Shown here one piece after another: positions 1 through 7,837 of a stretch of DNA of 48,097 nt. Position numbers and translations under genes: made by a program. Numbering within the stretch: position 1 is the first letter of the stretch; every line of letters begins with the position of its first letter. Source of the DNA: an uncultured Pelagibacteraceae bacterium (lineage in GTDB: Bacteria > Pseudomonadota > Alphaproteobacteria > Pelagibacterales > Pelagibacteraceae); assembly GCA_902616145.1 (NCBI GenBank), contig CACMRM010000007.1:1-48097 (forward strand), written 5' to 3'. The notes beneath the pieces were generated by a model. That model made no database searches, was not told the DNA's origin, and saw only the letters and a program-made list of their open reading frames with translations.

Positions 1-39
1 TAAACGGTCATAGATGGTGTTTTTTTTGAAATCATTCAT
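1..39 (-). CDS. Possible 5' end of a gene leaving the window
   Basis: On the minus strand an ATG at 39 opens a frame that stays open to the window edge and reads MNDFKKNTIYDRL. Only 13 codons are visible, so neither the protein nor the reality of the gene can be established. No strong Shine-Dalgarno sequence precedes it. The 83 bases between this start and the next gene would hold its promoter. Confidence 0.25.
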   Translation of the reverse strand, partial: MNDFKKNTIYDRL

Positions 40-61
40 TTCAGAGTACAACTAACCGGTG

Positions 62-70
62 TGTGGATAA
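62..70 (-). promoter_or_regulatory. Perfect DnaA-box 9-mer
   Basis: The plus strand reads TGTGGATAA, the exact complement of the consensus DnaA box TTATCCACA. It lies 23 bases upstream of the possible minus-strand start at 39. There is only one copy and no cluster is visible, so it may be an isolated regulatory site or chance; an origin is not supported by what is in the window. Confidence 0.25.
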
Positions 71-122
71 AAAAACAGTGAAATAGGGGTCAATAGACCC
101 GATCGCCCGTCAAATAACAATT

Positions 123-398
123 TTAGAGCTTAATACCCTCTTTTTTTAATAAAAATCTCTTTGTTTTTACGCCTCCTTTGCCTGAATAGCCTCCAAGCGA
201 TCCATCAGATCTAATAACTCTATGGCAAGGTATTTTAGGAGCATTTGGGTTTTTTCCTATGGCATTGGCCACAGCGCGTATAGCGAGCGGTTTTCCTATA
301 TCTTTTGCCACTTGAGAGTAGGTTCTAACGCTTCCACGAGGTATTTTCCTTAAATAAGCCCATACTTTTAGCTGAAATTCAGTTCCTATTAACTTCAT
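123..398 (-). CDS. ogt: Methylated-DNA--protein-cysteine methyltransferase, C-terminal domain only
   Basis: This 91-residue protein has the active-site signature PCHRVI (residues 57-62) of the Ogt/Ada/MGMT family, whose cysteine takes an alkyl group from O6-alkylguanine in a suicide reaction. The helix-turn-helix segment is recognisable before it (PRGSVRTYSQVA and RAVANAIGKNP). Only the DNA-binding/transferase domain is present. The N-terminal RNase H-like domain of full-length Ogt (about 160-180 residues) is absent, as in stand-alone MGMT-domain proteins. Because the cysteine is kept this is probably a true transferase; the related ATL proteins have tryptophan there. The stop of the upstream membrane-protein gene overlaps this start as TAATG, so the two are probably translationally coupled. 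Confidence 0.85.
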   Translation of the reverse strand: MKLIGTEFQLKVWAYLRKIPRGSVRTYSQVAKDIGKPLAIRAVANAIGKNPNAPKIPCHRVIRSDGSLGGYSGKGGVKTKRFLLKKEGIKL

Positions 399-589
399 TA
401 GTCAAAAATCAGGTAAGTTGTTAAAGATATGCCCACTATAAGGCCTATTATTAAGCCTAAAGCTATCGTTTTTTTGCCCTTTGAGCTTGAGTTAGTCCAA
501 AAGTACGAAATTCCATAAACAACAGCTATAAATACTATTAAGGGAAGAATAAATTTAATCATTAGCTTTAAAATTATATGTATTGACAT
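398..589 (-). CDS. Small two-helix membrane protein, function unknown
   Basis: This 63-residue protein has two hydrophobic segments (about residues 5-30 and 42-60) joined by a short Ser/Lys-rich loop (SSSKGKK), so a helical hairpin in the inner membrane is likely. I do not recognise a family. The first ATG is taken as start, but the ATG at codon 10 (MIKFILPL) would fit equally well; neither has a clear ribosome-binding site. Its stop overlaps the ogt start by one base, suggesting a two-gene operon. It is divergent from the recombinase gene across a 55-base gap occupied largely by an inverted repeat. Confidence 0.6.
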   Translation of the reverse strand: MSIHIILKLMIKFILPLIVFIAVVYGISYFWTNSSSKGKKTIALGLIIGLIVGISLTTYLIFD

Positions 590-606
590 CTAAAATCACT
601 TAATAT

Positions 607-641
607 ATTACTAATGATAATTAATTGTTATCAATAGTAAT
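607..641. repeat. Inverted repeat with 14-base arms and 7-base spacer; candidate recombinase site
   Basis: The left arm at 607-620 reads ATTACTAATGATAA and the right arm at 628-641 reads TTATCAATAGTAAT. They pair at 13 of 14 positions (mismatch 614/634) around a 7-base spacer TTAATTG. The right arm ends three bases before the recombinase ATG. Core sites of tyrosine recombinases have two inverted arms of about 11-13 bases around a 6-8 base crossover region, and dif has inner ends ATAA and TTAT as here. Alternatives are an operator controlling the divergent pair, or an mRNA hairpin covering the recombinase start region. Confidence 0.5.
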
Positions 642-644
642 TAC

Positions 645-1598
645 ATGAATGAGTTAGTTACAGATATAAAAAAGCTTCATGAGGAAACTTTAGAAAACCT
701 CAAGAGCTCAAAAGCTAATAACACGCTAAGGGCGTATAAATCTGATTTTAAAGATTTCGGGGCTTTTTGCGCAAAACACGGATTTAACTCAATGCCAACA
801 GAGCCAAAAATTGTATCTTTATACCTCACACATCTATCTACTAGCACAAAATTAAGCACTCTAAGACGCAGGCTAGTATCTATAGGAGTGGTTCATAAGC
901 TAAAAGGCCATTATTTGGACACCAAGCATCCAATTATAATTGAAAACTTAATGGGTATAAAAAGAAAAAAAGGCAGCATTCAAATTGGTAAAAAACCTAT
1001 ATTAATCAATCACTTAAAAGAAATAATTAATGTAATAGATGATCAAAAAATAGAAAAAATTAAAAAATTGAGAGATAGAGCTCTTATACTCATAGGTTTT
1101 GGTGGAGGTTTTAGACGGACAGAATTAATTTCTATTGATTATGAAGATTTAGATTTTGTAGAAGAAGGTTTAAAAATAACCCTAAGAAGATCTAAAACGG
1201 ATCAATTTGGAGAAGGATTGGTCAAAGGAATACCCTACTTCAGCAATGAAAAGTATTGCCCAGTTATAAGTTTAAAAAATTGGATAAATCTTTCTAAAAT
1301 AAAAACAGGGGCAATTTTTAGAAGATTTGCAAAAGGTTCAATACTAACTAGTAACAGATTAACAGATCAATCAGTGGTGCTAATAATTAAACATTGTTTA
1401 AAATTAGCAGGAATAGAAAATAAAAATTTTTCGGGTCACAGTCTAAGATCAGGTTTTGCAACAGTAGCTGCAGAATCTGGAGCAGACGAAAGAAGTATTA
1501 TGGCAATGACAGGTCATAAAACTACACAGATGGTAAGGCGTTATATAAAGGAAGCTAATATATTTAAAAATAATGCATTAAACAAAATCAAATTATGA
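645..1598 (+). CDS. Tyrosine recombinase / integrase
   Basis: This 317-residue protein of the phage-integrase family breaks and rejoins DNA through a 3'-phosphotyrosine intermediate. An N-terminal SAM-like core-binding domain (about 10-105) precedes the catalytic domain (about 115-305). The full catalytic set is visible: Arg157 (GFRRTEL), Lys184 (RRSKTD), His265 and Arg268 (HSLR), His291 (GHKT) and the nucleophile Tyr300 (RRYI), so it should be active. Length matches XerC/D, but the C-terminal motif (HSLRSGFAT) is closer to stand-alone integrases than to Xer proteins. No excisionase, relaxase or phage gene lies beside it. It is the only mobility gene seen and sits at the left end of the accessory region. 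A 35-base inverted repeat lies directly upstream. Confidence 0.92.
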   Translation: MNELVTDIKKLHEETLENLKSSKANNTLRAYKSDFKDFGAFCAKHGFNSMPTEPKIVSLYLTHLSTSTKLSTLRRRLVSIGVVHKLKGHYLDTKHPIIIENLMGIKRKKGSIQIGKKPILINHLKEIINVIDDQKIEKIKKLRDRALILIGFGGGFRRTELISIDYEDLDFVEEGLKITLRRSKTDQFGEGLVKGIPYFSNEKYCPVISLKNWINLSKIKTGAIFRRFAKGSILTSNRLTDQSVVLIIKHCLKLAGIENKNFSGHSLRSGFATVAAESGADERSIMAMTGHKTTQMVRRYIKEANIFKNNALNKIKL

Positions 1599-1621
1599 AT
1601 AAATTTAAAGAAGAATAAAAT

Positions 1622-2320
1622 TTAATCTCTAAAATTATTATTAATAAAAACTAAATCAGAGTGAAGTATGTTTGCCAGAGTATAATTTTTTGATTTTATA
1701 AGTTTATATATTTCTGATTTAATAATATTATTAATATTTAAATTTTTTATTTCCAATTTTTTTAATGATAAATCTAAATACTCAACAACAATAACCTTGG
1801 GCGAATATTTTATAAAATCGAAATTCTTTAATATAGCCAACTCTGAACCCTCTACGTCTACAGATAAAAAATCAATTTTTTTATCTTTAAACGGAGAATT
1901 TTCTATAATCTTGTTAATCGTTTGAGTTTTAATTTTTTTAATTGCAGAGACCTTAGCTTTTTGAAAATCTGCATTATCCTTACTAATTGTATTTAATGCT
2001 GATTTGCTGTGGTAAAAATATAGTTCTGTCTCCCCTTCTTTATCAGAAACTGCAGTTGCTAAATTAACATCTTTTTTTCGATAAGAATTGAATAAATCAA
2101 TATTATCCACGTCTAAGTCTATATTTATACCGCTCCAACCTTTTTTATTTAATAAGTAAGTGTTGTTATTTTTAATTGGATGACCGCAACCTATATCTAA
2201 GTAAAACCCTTCTTTTTGATCCTTAAAAATATTCAAAACCAAAGAATCTATTCCTCCATAGGAGTAAGAAACTTTTTTATGAGTAAGAGATTTTATAAAA
2301 ACTTTAATAAATTTAAGCAT
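1622..2320 (-). CDS. FkbM-family SAM-dependent methyltransferase
   Basis: This 232-residue protein has a class I methyltransferase fold of the FkbM type. The SAM-binding motif YLDIGCGHP is near residues 40-48, an acidic strand end (NIDLD) near 70, and the family block DFLSVDVEGSELAIL near 150-164. FkbM enzymes O-methylate sugar or polyketide hydroxyls and are common in O-antigen and capsule loci. It is the last of a minus-strand group with two glycosyltransferase genes, and its start overlaps the upstream glycosyltransferase by 8 bases. I infer that it caps or decorates a surface glycan; the acceptor cannot be read from the sequence. It converges with the recombinase gene across 23 bases. Confidence 0.8.
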   Translation of the reverse strand: MLKFIKVFIKSLTHKKVSYSYGGIDSLVLNIFKDQKEGFYLDIGCGHPIKNNNTYLLNKKGWSGINIDLDVDNIDLFNSYRKKDVNLATAVSDKEGETELYFYHSKSALNTISKDNADFQKAKVSAIKKIKTQTINKIIENSPFKDKKIDFLSVDVEGSELAILKNFDFIKYSPKVIVVEYLDLSLKKLEIKNLNINNIIKSEIYKLIKSKNYTLANILHSDLVFINNNFRD

Positions 2321-3164
2321 TTTTTTTATATAAAATTGAGTGAAACGCGTATGCTACTTTACATTTTGCTAAATCATAATAATACATAGGACCTTTATAA
2401 GGCTCTGTTAACGGACCATTAAATGGAGTGTCAGATTTAAGATAATATTTTTTGAAAAATTTTATACTCACACCCCATTTGAGTAAAAACATTTTAGCAC
2501 CGTTATTCCATGCTTTTTTTCTAAGTGATATTGAAGAGAAATGATAAACTCTACTATTGCCTAATCCTTTGAATAATCTGACACCCATTTTCCACAATTT
2601 CATATTAAAATCTGGATCAGATCCTAAGCCAGGACTAAATTCTTCGCTAAAGCCCCCTGCTTTATCCCATGTGCTTTTTGGGACCAACGAAGGTTGCCAA
2701 TGAGTTCCCTGAAAATCCTCAAATTTTAATTGATTAACATTCTTCAGTAATTTTTCTTCATCAAAATCTTCTAATGTCTTTCCACAATCAAATTTTAGAT
2801 AAGACTCAAAAGGTTGAACCATCGTTCCTGATAAAAAAAAGTCAGAATTATGAGGTATTTTGTCTAACTCTTTAGAAAAAACGTCATCCCAACCTGGACA
2901 AAAATACATATCATCATGCGCTAGAACTATAAAATTTCTTGAAGATTTTCTGACTGCTTCATTAAATGCCACGCAAACACCTGAATTAATTTTACTATAG
3001 GTAAAGAAATAATTTTCATTTTTCAAAAAATCTAAGGTACCGTCTTTACCCTCATTTACATGTATAATTATTTCATGATTATATTTAGAATTCTTTTTTA
3101 TACTTTTTAAACAAAGTTTAAGATAATCAATATTGTTAAAAGTTGGGATTATTATTGAAAACAT
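2313..3164 (-). CDS. Glycosyltransferase family 2 (GT-A fold)
   Basis: This 283-residue protein begins with the GT2 hallmark FSIIIPTFNNIDYL. A nucleotide-sugar-binding acidic triplet DDM is at residues 84-86 (VLAHDDMYFCPGW), in the place of the usual DXD. A later block (GGFSEEFSPGLGSDPDFNMK, about 172-191) resembles the acceptor-side region of family members. No membrane segment is seen, so it is a soluble or peripheral cytoplasmic enzyme. It lies directly downstream of the 709-residue glycosyltransferase with no gap and overlaps the FkbM gene, so the three form one operon. Donor and acceptor sugars are unknown. Confidence 0.85.
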   Translation of the reverse strand: MFSIIIPTFNNIDYLKLCLKSIKKNSKYNHEIIIHVNEGKDGTLDFLKNENYFFTYSKINSGVCVAFNEAVRKSSRNFIVLAHDDMYFCPGWDDVFSKELDKIPHNSDFFLSGTMVQPFESYLKFDCGKTLEDFDEEKLLKNVNQLKFEDFQGTHWQPSLVPKSTWDKAGGFSEEFSPGLGSDPDFNMKLWKMGVRLFKGLGNSRVYHFSSISLRKKAWNNGAKMFLLKWGVSIKFFKKYYLKSDTPFNGPLTEPYKGPMYYYDLAKCKVAYAFHSILYKKNA

Positions 3165-5294
3165 TTAGTTTTCCCAATAATATTTCTTTTTATTCTTAAT
3201 ATTTAAAGATTTATCAATAATATATTCTGCAACCAAATTTGAATTAAAATATTTCATGTATTTTTCCTTACCTTTTTTGGCAATCATTTTTCTTTTTTTA
3301 TCGTCACTAGAAATTTCCAAAATTTTCTCAGATAAATCGTTTATATTTTTATAGAAGATCATTTCTTTATCGTTAAAAAAATTTCTATATTGAGTTTTTT
3401 CATCGATTAAACAAACTAATCCATTTCCTACAATTTGTGTAATTCTATCGCTGCTATAATATTTAATAGCTTCGCCCCTACTTAAATTAAGTCCCATTTT
3501 TGCGTTTGAAATAGTTTTAAAATAATGGTCAGCCCAAATTGGTTGAATTTTATCAATTCCATATAAATCAAACTTAACGTCTGGTGTTTTTTTTGTTAAA
3601 TCTTTTAAAAAAGTAATCCTATCATCTACTTTGCCAGATTTTAATACTCCCCTGTGCACTCCGTGACTTAATGCAAAGAAAACATCTACATTACATGATT
3701 TTTTATAGTTATCTAATATTTCAAATGATTTATCTGACGGATTAGGAATATAAAAACTATTCTCATTTTTCAAAAATTTTAAAACATCGGGACTTGTTGT
3801 TAAAAAAGTTGAGTCAACTACTTTTATCTTATCTAGAATTCTTTTTTTATTTCTTTCATAATCTGGGCCCTTCTTGTTGAGAGGATCTAAAAACCATTGG
3901 CTAAATTTTGCATTGGGGTAATCATTTTTCAACTCTGCTAATTGTTCGGATGAAATTAAATCTGCGTGACCCAATACAATTAGATCAGGCTTATAATTAT
4001 AACAGGTCTTTTTTAATTTATCATTGAGAGTTTTTGCTCCTTTGATATCACCAAAACCTCTATAGTATTTTTGAATATCTCTATCGCTAAATCCTAATAC
4101 ACTATGCCCTAATCTTATAAAACCGTTATTAATTCTTCTTCCAGTATTAAAAAAAAGTCTTCCATCTAATCTTTCATTAAAGTTTGTTATATGAAGTACT
4201 CTTAAGTTTTTATTAATCTTTCTAGTGAAGAATTTACTGGCTGATTGAAGTTTCTCTGATCTATAATTGTCCATTTTTGAGGCAACGAATTCATGAGTTA
4301 AATAAAAATTATTTAATGATAATTTTTGTAATCTTTTTCTGATTTTCTCTTTTTCAATTAATTGACGAATTGTTTTTTCTAAATTTTTAACATTTAATTT
4401 TTTTAAAATTCTAGCGTTTGTGACTGTTTCTGGAAGACCACCTTTATCTGTAATTATTACGGCACAACCATTTGCAGATGCCTCTAAACTTGTTCTACCA
4501 AAAGGCTCCTCCCACCTTGAGCAAGCTACTGCTATACTTGTTTTTTTAAATATTTCTAAAACTTTTTCATGATTTTGAAATCCTAAAACATCTGCATTTT
4601 TATGTTTTAAAATTATTTTTTCCCTTTTTTCATCTCCTATAATTTTCGCTTTCCAATCTGGATATCTTTTAAGGATTTTTTTAATTGATTTTGCAAAAAC
4701 ATCATAACCTTTTGCAGTATTAAGCTTTCCAACAAACGTGATCCATTTCTTTTTATTTTTTAAAATTGATTTATTATTTTTTTTTGCTGATTGAAAAAAA
4801 ACTACTAATTTTTCACTATTTACAAATTTATTTTCCAAACCATTTAAAAATCTTTTTTTTGACCAATTACTATTAAATATTATTTTATAACAACTTTTTA
4901 AAAGATTTTTTCTATCTTCAACAGTTTTTGATCCGTCCATAGATAATGGATCATTATGAAAATATAAAGATAAAATTTTATCCGGAAGTTTACCTTTTAA
5001 AATATTAATATAACTTGGCCTATTATGAATTTCTAATATAGAAAAATTAAATTCCTTTTGTAAATCTAAAAACTTATTGACATATAGTTTTGTTTGGCTT
5101 CTTAATGGATTGTTAAATAATTCTATATTTTTGTATTTTATTTTGAATTTCTTTTTGTATTTTGTGCTTCCGAATACAGTTATATTTTTTTTATATTTAC
5201 TTCTTAAACTTGTTTCGTAAACAAACAAGGATACAGCTCCAGGGTAATCCGGTGAGAAATTTTCTTTATAGGGTAACAAAATTCCAATTTTCAC
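3165..5294 (-). CDS. Two-domain glycosyltransferase: GT4-like N-half plus CgeB-like C-half
   Basis: This 709-residue protein appears to join two GT-B glycosyltransferase units. The first (about 1-345) has the retaining GT4 signature: WITFVGKLNTAKGYDVF (about 184-200) and an EX7E pair at Glu263/Glu271 within WEEPFGRTSLEA, followed by DKGGLPETV. The second (about 360-700) restarts with LRVLHITNFNERLDGRLFF and resembles CgeB/family-1 glycosyltransferases, with YIPNPSD and a late block around YYSSDRITQIVGNG. Two active sites could add two successive residues to one glycan. Its start overlaps the GIY-YIG gene as ATGA. The second half is assigned from overall pattern and is less certain than the first. 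Confidence 0.75.
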   Translation of the reverse strand: MKIGILLPYKENFSPDYPGAVSLFVYETSLRSKYKKNITVFGSTKYKKKFKIKYKNIELFNNPLRSQTKLYVNKFLDLQKEFNFSILEIHNRPSYINILKGKLPDKILSLYFHNDPLSMDGSKTVEDRKNLLKSCYKIIFNSNWSKKRFLNGLENKFVNSEKLVVFFQSAKKNNKSILKNKKKWITFVGKLNTAKGYDVFAKSIKKILKRYPDWKAKIIGDEKREKIILKHKNADVLGFQNHEKVLEIFKKTSIAVACSRWEEPFGRTSLEASANGCAVIITDKGGLPETVTNARILKKLNVKNLEKTIRQLIEKEKIRKRLQKLSLNNFYLTHEFVASKMDNYRSEKLQSASKFFTRKINKNLRVLHITNFNERLDGRLFFNTGRRINNGFIRLGHSVLGFSDRDIQKYYRGFGDIKGAKTLNDKLKKTCYNYKPDLIVLGHADLISSEQLAELKNDYPNAKFSQWFLDPLNKKGPDYERNKKRILDKIKVVDSTFLTTSPDVLKFLKNENSFYIPNPSDKSFEILDNYKKSCNVDVFFALSHGVHRGVLKSGKVDDRITFLKDLTKKTPDVKFDLYGIDKIQPIWADHYFKTISNAKMGLNLSRGEAIKYYSSDRITQIVGNGLVCLIDEKTQYRNFFNDKEMIFYKNINDLSEKILEISSDDKKRKMIAKKGKEKYMKYFNSNLVAEYIIDKSLNIKNKKKYYWEN

Positions 5295-5539
5295 TTATAT
5301 TTCTCTTTTAGCTTTTTTCTTAAACTCCTGTTATTCTTTATATAATATTCTCTAGAAATTGCCTCATTTTTAGTTTTAATTTTTTCTTTATAAATAAGTT
5401 TCCATTTTCTCCCTTTTGTAAATTTAGCTCCCTTACCCGCATTATGTAAGGTTATTCTTTTCTTAATATTATTGGTATAACCCACATAGGTCACCGGCTT
5501 ACTATTTTTTGATTTGAGCATATACACAAAATAGCTCAT
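5291..5539 (-). CDS. GIY-YIG domain protein (YhbQ/UvrC-N type)
   Basis: This 82-residue protein is little more than one GIY-YIG nuclease domain. The two signature strands read YFVYML and TYVGYT, followed by an arginine in KKRITLHN and a glutamate in SREYYIK that match the catalytic Arg and Glu of the superfamily. Stand-alone members (COG2827-like) are frequent in bacteria and mostly uncharacterised; some cut DNA. It overlaps the start of the 709-residue glycosyltransferase by four bases and so reads as first gene of that operon, although a functional link to glycan synthesis is not obvious. It could be a passenger from transfer. Confidence 0.85.
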   Translation of the reverse strand: MSYFVYMLKSKNSKPVTYVGYTNNIKKRITLHNAGKGAKFTKGRKWKLIYKEKIKTKNEAISREYYIKNNRSLRKKLKEKYK

Positions 5540-5547
5540 TAAAGTAT

Positions 5548-6339
5548 TTAATAACCTTTTCCAGAGTCTTTGTTTTGATCTTTTTTTAACTTGCTTAGCG
5601 CAGCTTTTGAAGCAGCCGTCATATATCTTTGGTCTGAACCTATAGTTACAAGTTGAAAACCTTTTTTTATCATTTTTTCTGCGTATTCAGGTTGGCCATT
5701 TTGTATTCCAGCAATTATATTGTTTTTTTTTGCGTGTTCTAAAATTTTCATTATTTCTTCATAAACAGGATCACCATCTGGCTTGTCAAAACTAGGTTTT
5801 TGACCGATTGCAAGACTTAAATCAGCAGGACCTATGTAAATTCCGTCTAAACCAGGAGTTTTCATTATTTCGTCTAAATTTTCCAATGACTCTTTTGTTT
5901 CAATCATTGCAAATTTTAACAATTCAGCATTAGCTTTATCAGCATAGTCAGGACCACCATAAACTAGTCCTCTGATAGGACCGTAGCTTCTATAACCATC
6001 TGGTGGATACATGCAGGCTTTAACGAAATTGTTTGCCTCTTTCTTATTACTAACCATTGGACATATAATTCCATAAGCACCTGCATCAAGAATTTTCATT
6101 ATTTGACCTGGTTCATTCCAGTTGACTCTTGCCATAGGTACAACTTCAGTAGTGGAAATAGCCTGAAGCATTCCAACAGCGCTACTGTAGTCGATCATTC
6201 CATGCTGCATATCTAATGTTAAAGAGTCCCAGTTTTGATTTGCCATCAATTCAGCTGTAAAGGAATTAGGAATTTGTAGCCAACCATTAACTGCAGCTTT
6301 TCCTGATTTGAATATCTCTTTTAACTTATTTTTCCTCAT
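5548..6339 (-). CDS. HpcH/HpaI-family class II pyruvate aldolase
   Basis: This 263-residue protein belongs to the metal-dependent HpcH/HpaI/GarL aldolases, which split 4-hydroxy-2-oxo acids to pyruvate plus an aldehyde. Conserved residues are visible: His46 (LDMQHG), Arg71 (MARVNWNEP), Glu147 (AMIETKE) and Asp173 (GIYIGPADLSLAIG), the last two being metal ligands. Its start overlaps the stop of the upstream aldehyde dehydrogenase gene as ATGA, so the two are co-transcribed and translationally coupled. Next to inositol genes, a substrate such as 4-hydroxy-2-oxoadipate is conceivable, but that is inference; 2-keto-3-deoxy-glucarate or 4-hydroxy-2-oxoheptanedioate are the known substrates of relatives. 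Confidence 0.88.
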   Translation of the reverse strand: MRKNKLKEIFKSGKAAVNGWLQIPNSFTAELMANQNWDSLTLDMQHGMIDYSSAVGMLQAISTTEVVPMARVNWNEPGQIMKILDAGAYGIICPMVSNKKEANNFVKACMYPPDGYRSYGPIRGLVYGGPDYADKANAELLKFAMIETKESLENLDEIMKTPGLDGIYIGPADLSLAIGQKPSFDKPDGDPVYEEIMKILEHAKKNNIIAGIQNGQPEYAEKMIKKGFQLVTIGSDQRYMTAASKAALSKLKKDQNKDSGKGY

Positions 6340-7781
6340 TCGTAAGAAATACCAAAATGAGTATATTTTATATTTAAATAATCTTTAATTGCCATAGAAC
6401 CTCCTTCTCTTCCGTAGCCAGTTTGTTTTATGCCACCGAATGGTGCTTCCGCAACTGCTACAACAGGTGTGTTAACCGCTACACATCCAGTTTCTAATTT
6501 TTCGGATGCTTGGTTTGCTTTTTTTAAATCAGTTGTGTAAACATAACTTGCCAAACCTAAATCATTATCATTAGCCCTTTTCATAACTTCATCAAAATCT
6601 TTAAAACTTAAAATTGGAACTATTGGACCAAAAGGTTCCTCTCTCATGACTGTAAAATTATCTTTGATATTATCAAAAATAGTTGGTTCGTAATAATAAC
6701 CTTTATTAAAATTAGCAGCTCTTTTACCTCCTAAAAGAACTTTCCCACCTTCTTTCTTTGTCGTTTCAACTAATTTTTCAACACCCTCTAACCTCTCTTT
6801 TGTGCACAAAGGACCGAGTAAGGTATCCTTATCCATACCGTTGCCCATTTTTAATTTTTTTGTTTTTTTAACCATTAAGTCAGCAAACTCGTCTTTCTTT
6901 TTCTCATGAATATAAAATCTATTTGGAGATATACAAACTTGACCATTATTTCTAAATTTTGCTGTAATAGCCATATCTGTGACTTTGTTTAAATCGACGT
7001 CATCAAAAACAATAAAAGGAGAATGACCACTTAATTCCATCGTTACTCTTTGTACTTTATCTGCAGCTTGTTTAAGAATAAGCTTACCCACTCTTGTTGA
7101 TCCTGTAATTGATATTTTTTTTACTATATCCGATTGAATTAATTCAGATGAAATTCCTGCTGGATCTCCAGATAATAAATTTACTACACCAGGAGGAACA
7201 CCAGCCTCTTTACAAATATTAACAATTTCCATGACACTACCCGGAGTAATCACGTCAGGTTTTACTATAACTGAACATCCAGCAGCTAAAGCGGTAGAAA
7301 TCTTTCTTGATGCTAAAATAACAGGAAAATTCCAAGGAACTAGCGCTGCCACTACGCCAACGGGCTGATAAATCACATGTATTTTTGTGTTTGGAAAACG
7401 ACTTTGGTTTATTTCACCAAAAATTCTTTTTGTTTCTTCTGAGTTCCATTCAAATATGTCAGCTGCACCGCCCACTTCGCCCGCACCTTCAGTAAGAGGT
7501 TTACCTACTTCTAAAGTTAACCATTTTGATAATGTATCTACTTTTTTTCTCATTAACTCAGAAATTTTTCTAATAACTTTTGATCTTTCCCATGGCGAGG
7601 TGTTTCTCCAAATTTCCAAACCTTTTTCTGCTGATTTAAGAGCTCTCTGAATATCTTTACTATTTGCCTTCGACGCTTTTCCAATTATTTCTTCGGTAGC
7701 TGGATTAATAACTTCATAAGTTTCACCACTAGATGATTGTTGCCATTTACCGTCAATAAACTGACCAAATTTCTCGTACAT
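6336..7781 (-). CDS. NAD(P)-dependent aldehyde dehydrogenase
   Basis: This 481-residue protein is a full-length ALDH-superfamily enzyme oxidising an aldehyde to a carboxylate. Visible residues are Asn151 (PWNFP), Lys174 (VKPD), the general base Glu249 (MELSGHSP) and the nucleophile Cys283 (NNGQVCISPNR). The overall pattern is that of succinate-semialdehyde/glycolaldehyde dehydrogenases rather than the CoA-acylating MmsA/IolA. It is divergent from iolD across 56 bases holding a 12-base palindrome, and its downstream neighbour is an HpcH-type aldolase. I infer oxidation of an aldehyde in the cyclitol pathway, for example 5-deoxyglucuronate or a semialdehyde released by the aldolase. The substrate cannot be fixed from the sequence. 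Confidence 0.9.
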   Translation of the reverse strand: MYEKFGQFIDGKWQQSSSGETYEVINPATEEIIGKASKANSKDIQRALKSAEKGLEIWRNTSPWERSKVIRKISELMRKKVDTLSKWLTLEVGKPLTEGAGEVGGAADIFEWNSEETKRIFGEINQSRFPNTKIHVIYQPVGVVAALVPWNFPVILASRKISTALAAGCSVIVKPDVITPGSVMEIVNICKEAGVPPGVVNLLSGDPAGISSELIQSDIVKKISITGSTRVGKLILKQAADKVQRVTMELSGHSPFIVFDDVDLNKVTDMAITAKFRNNGQVCISPNRFYIHEKKKDEFADLMVKKTKKLKMGNGMDKDTLLGPLCTKERLEGVEKLVETTKKEGGKVLLGGKRAANFNKGYYYEPTIFDNIKDNFTVMREEPFGPIVPILSFKDFDEVMKRANDNDLGLASYVYTTDLKKANQASEKLETGCVAVNTPVVAVAEAPFGGIKQTGYGREGGSMAIKDYLNIKYTHFGISYE

Positions 7782-7797
7782 AAATTATATATAATTA

Positions 7798-7826
7798 TTG
7801 AATATATTAAGTTAATTAACTATCTT
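7798..7826 (+). promoter_or_regulatory. Candidate iolD promoter
   Basis: A -35-like TTGAAT at 7798-7803 and a -10-like TATCTT at 7821-7826 are separated by exactly 17 bases. The predicted transcription start would lie only a few bases before the ATG at 7838, so the leader would be very short. No clear Shine-Dalgarno sequence is seen. In DNA this AT-rich such matches can arise by chance. Confidence 0.35.
7810..7821. promoter_or_regulatory. 12-base palindrome in the ALDH/iolD divergent promoter; candidate operator
   Basis: AGTTAATTAACT is a perfect palindrome lying in the putative spacer just before the -10 element of iolD, where a bound repressor would block transcription. The half AGTTAATTA recurs in the iolG/iolE divergent gap at 15757-15765. 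No regulator gene lies in the accessory region, so any protein acting here would be encoded elsewhere. Confidence 0.35.
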
Positions 7827-7837
7827 ATAAAGAATTT

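Noticed and set aside
87-100. Hairpin GGGTC-AATA-GACCC as terminator of the ogt gene
   Set aside because: The stem is only 5 bp and the T-run on the minus strand does not follow directly, so a terminator is not supported.
1-122. Chromosomal replication origin
   Set aside because: Only one DnaA-box match is present, with no cluster, no dnaA gene and no clear AT-rich unwinding element beyond the general background.
1599-1621. attL-type repeat of the tRNA-Glu 3' end near the recombinase
   Set aside because: I looked for GGGGTTCGATTCCCC-like sequence on both strands around the recombinase and found none.
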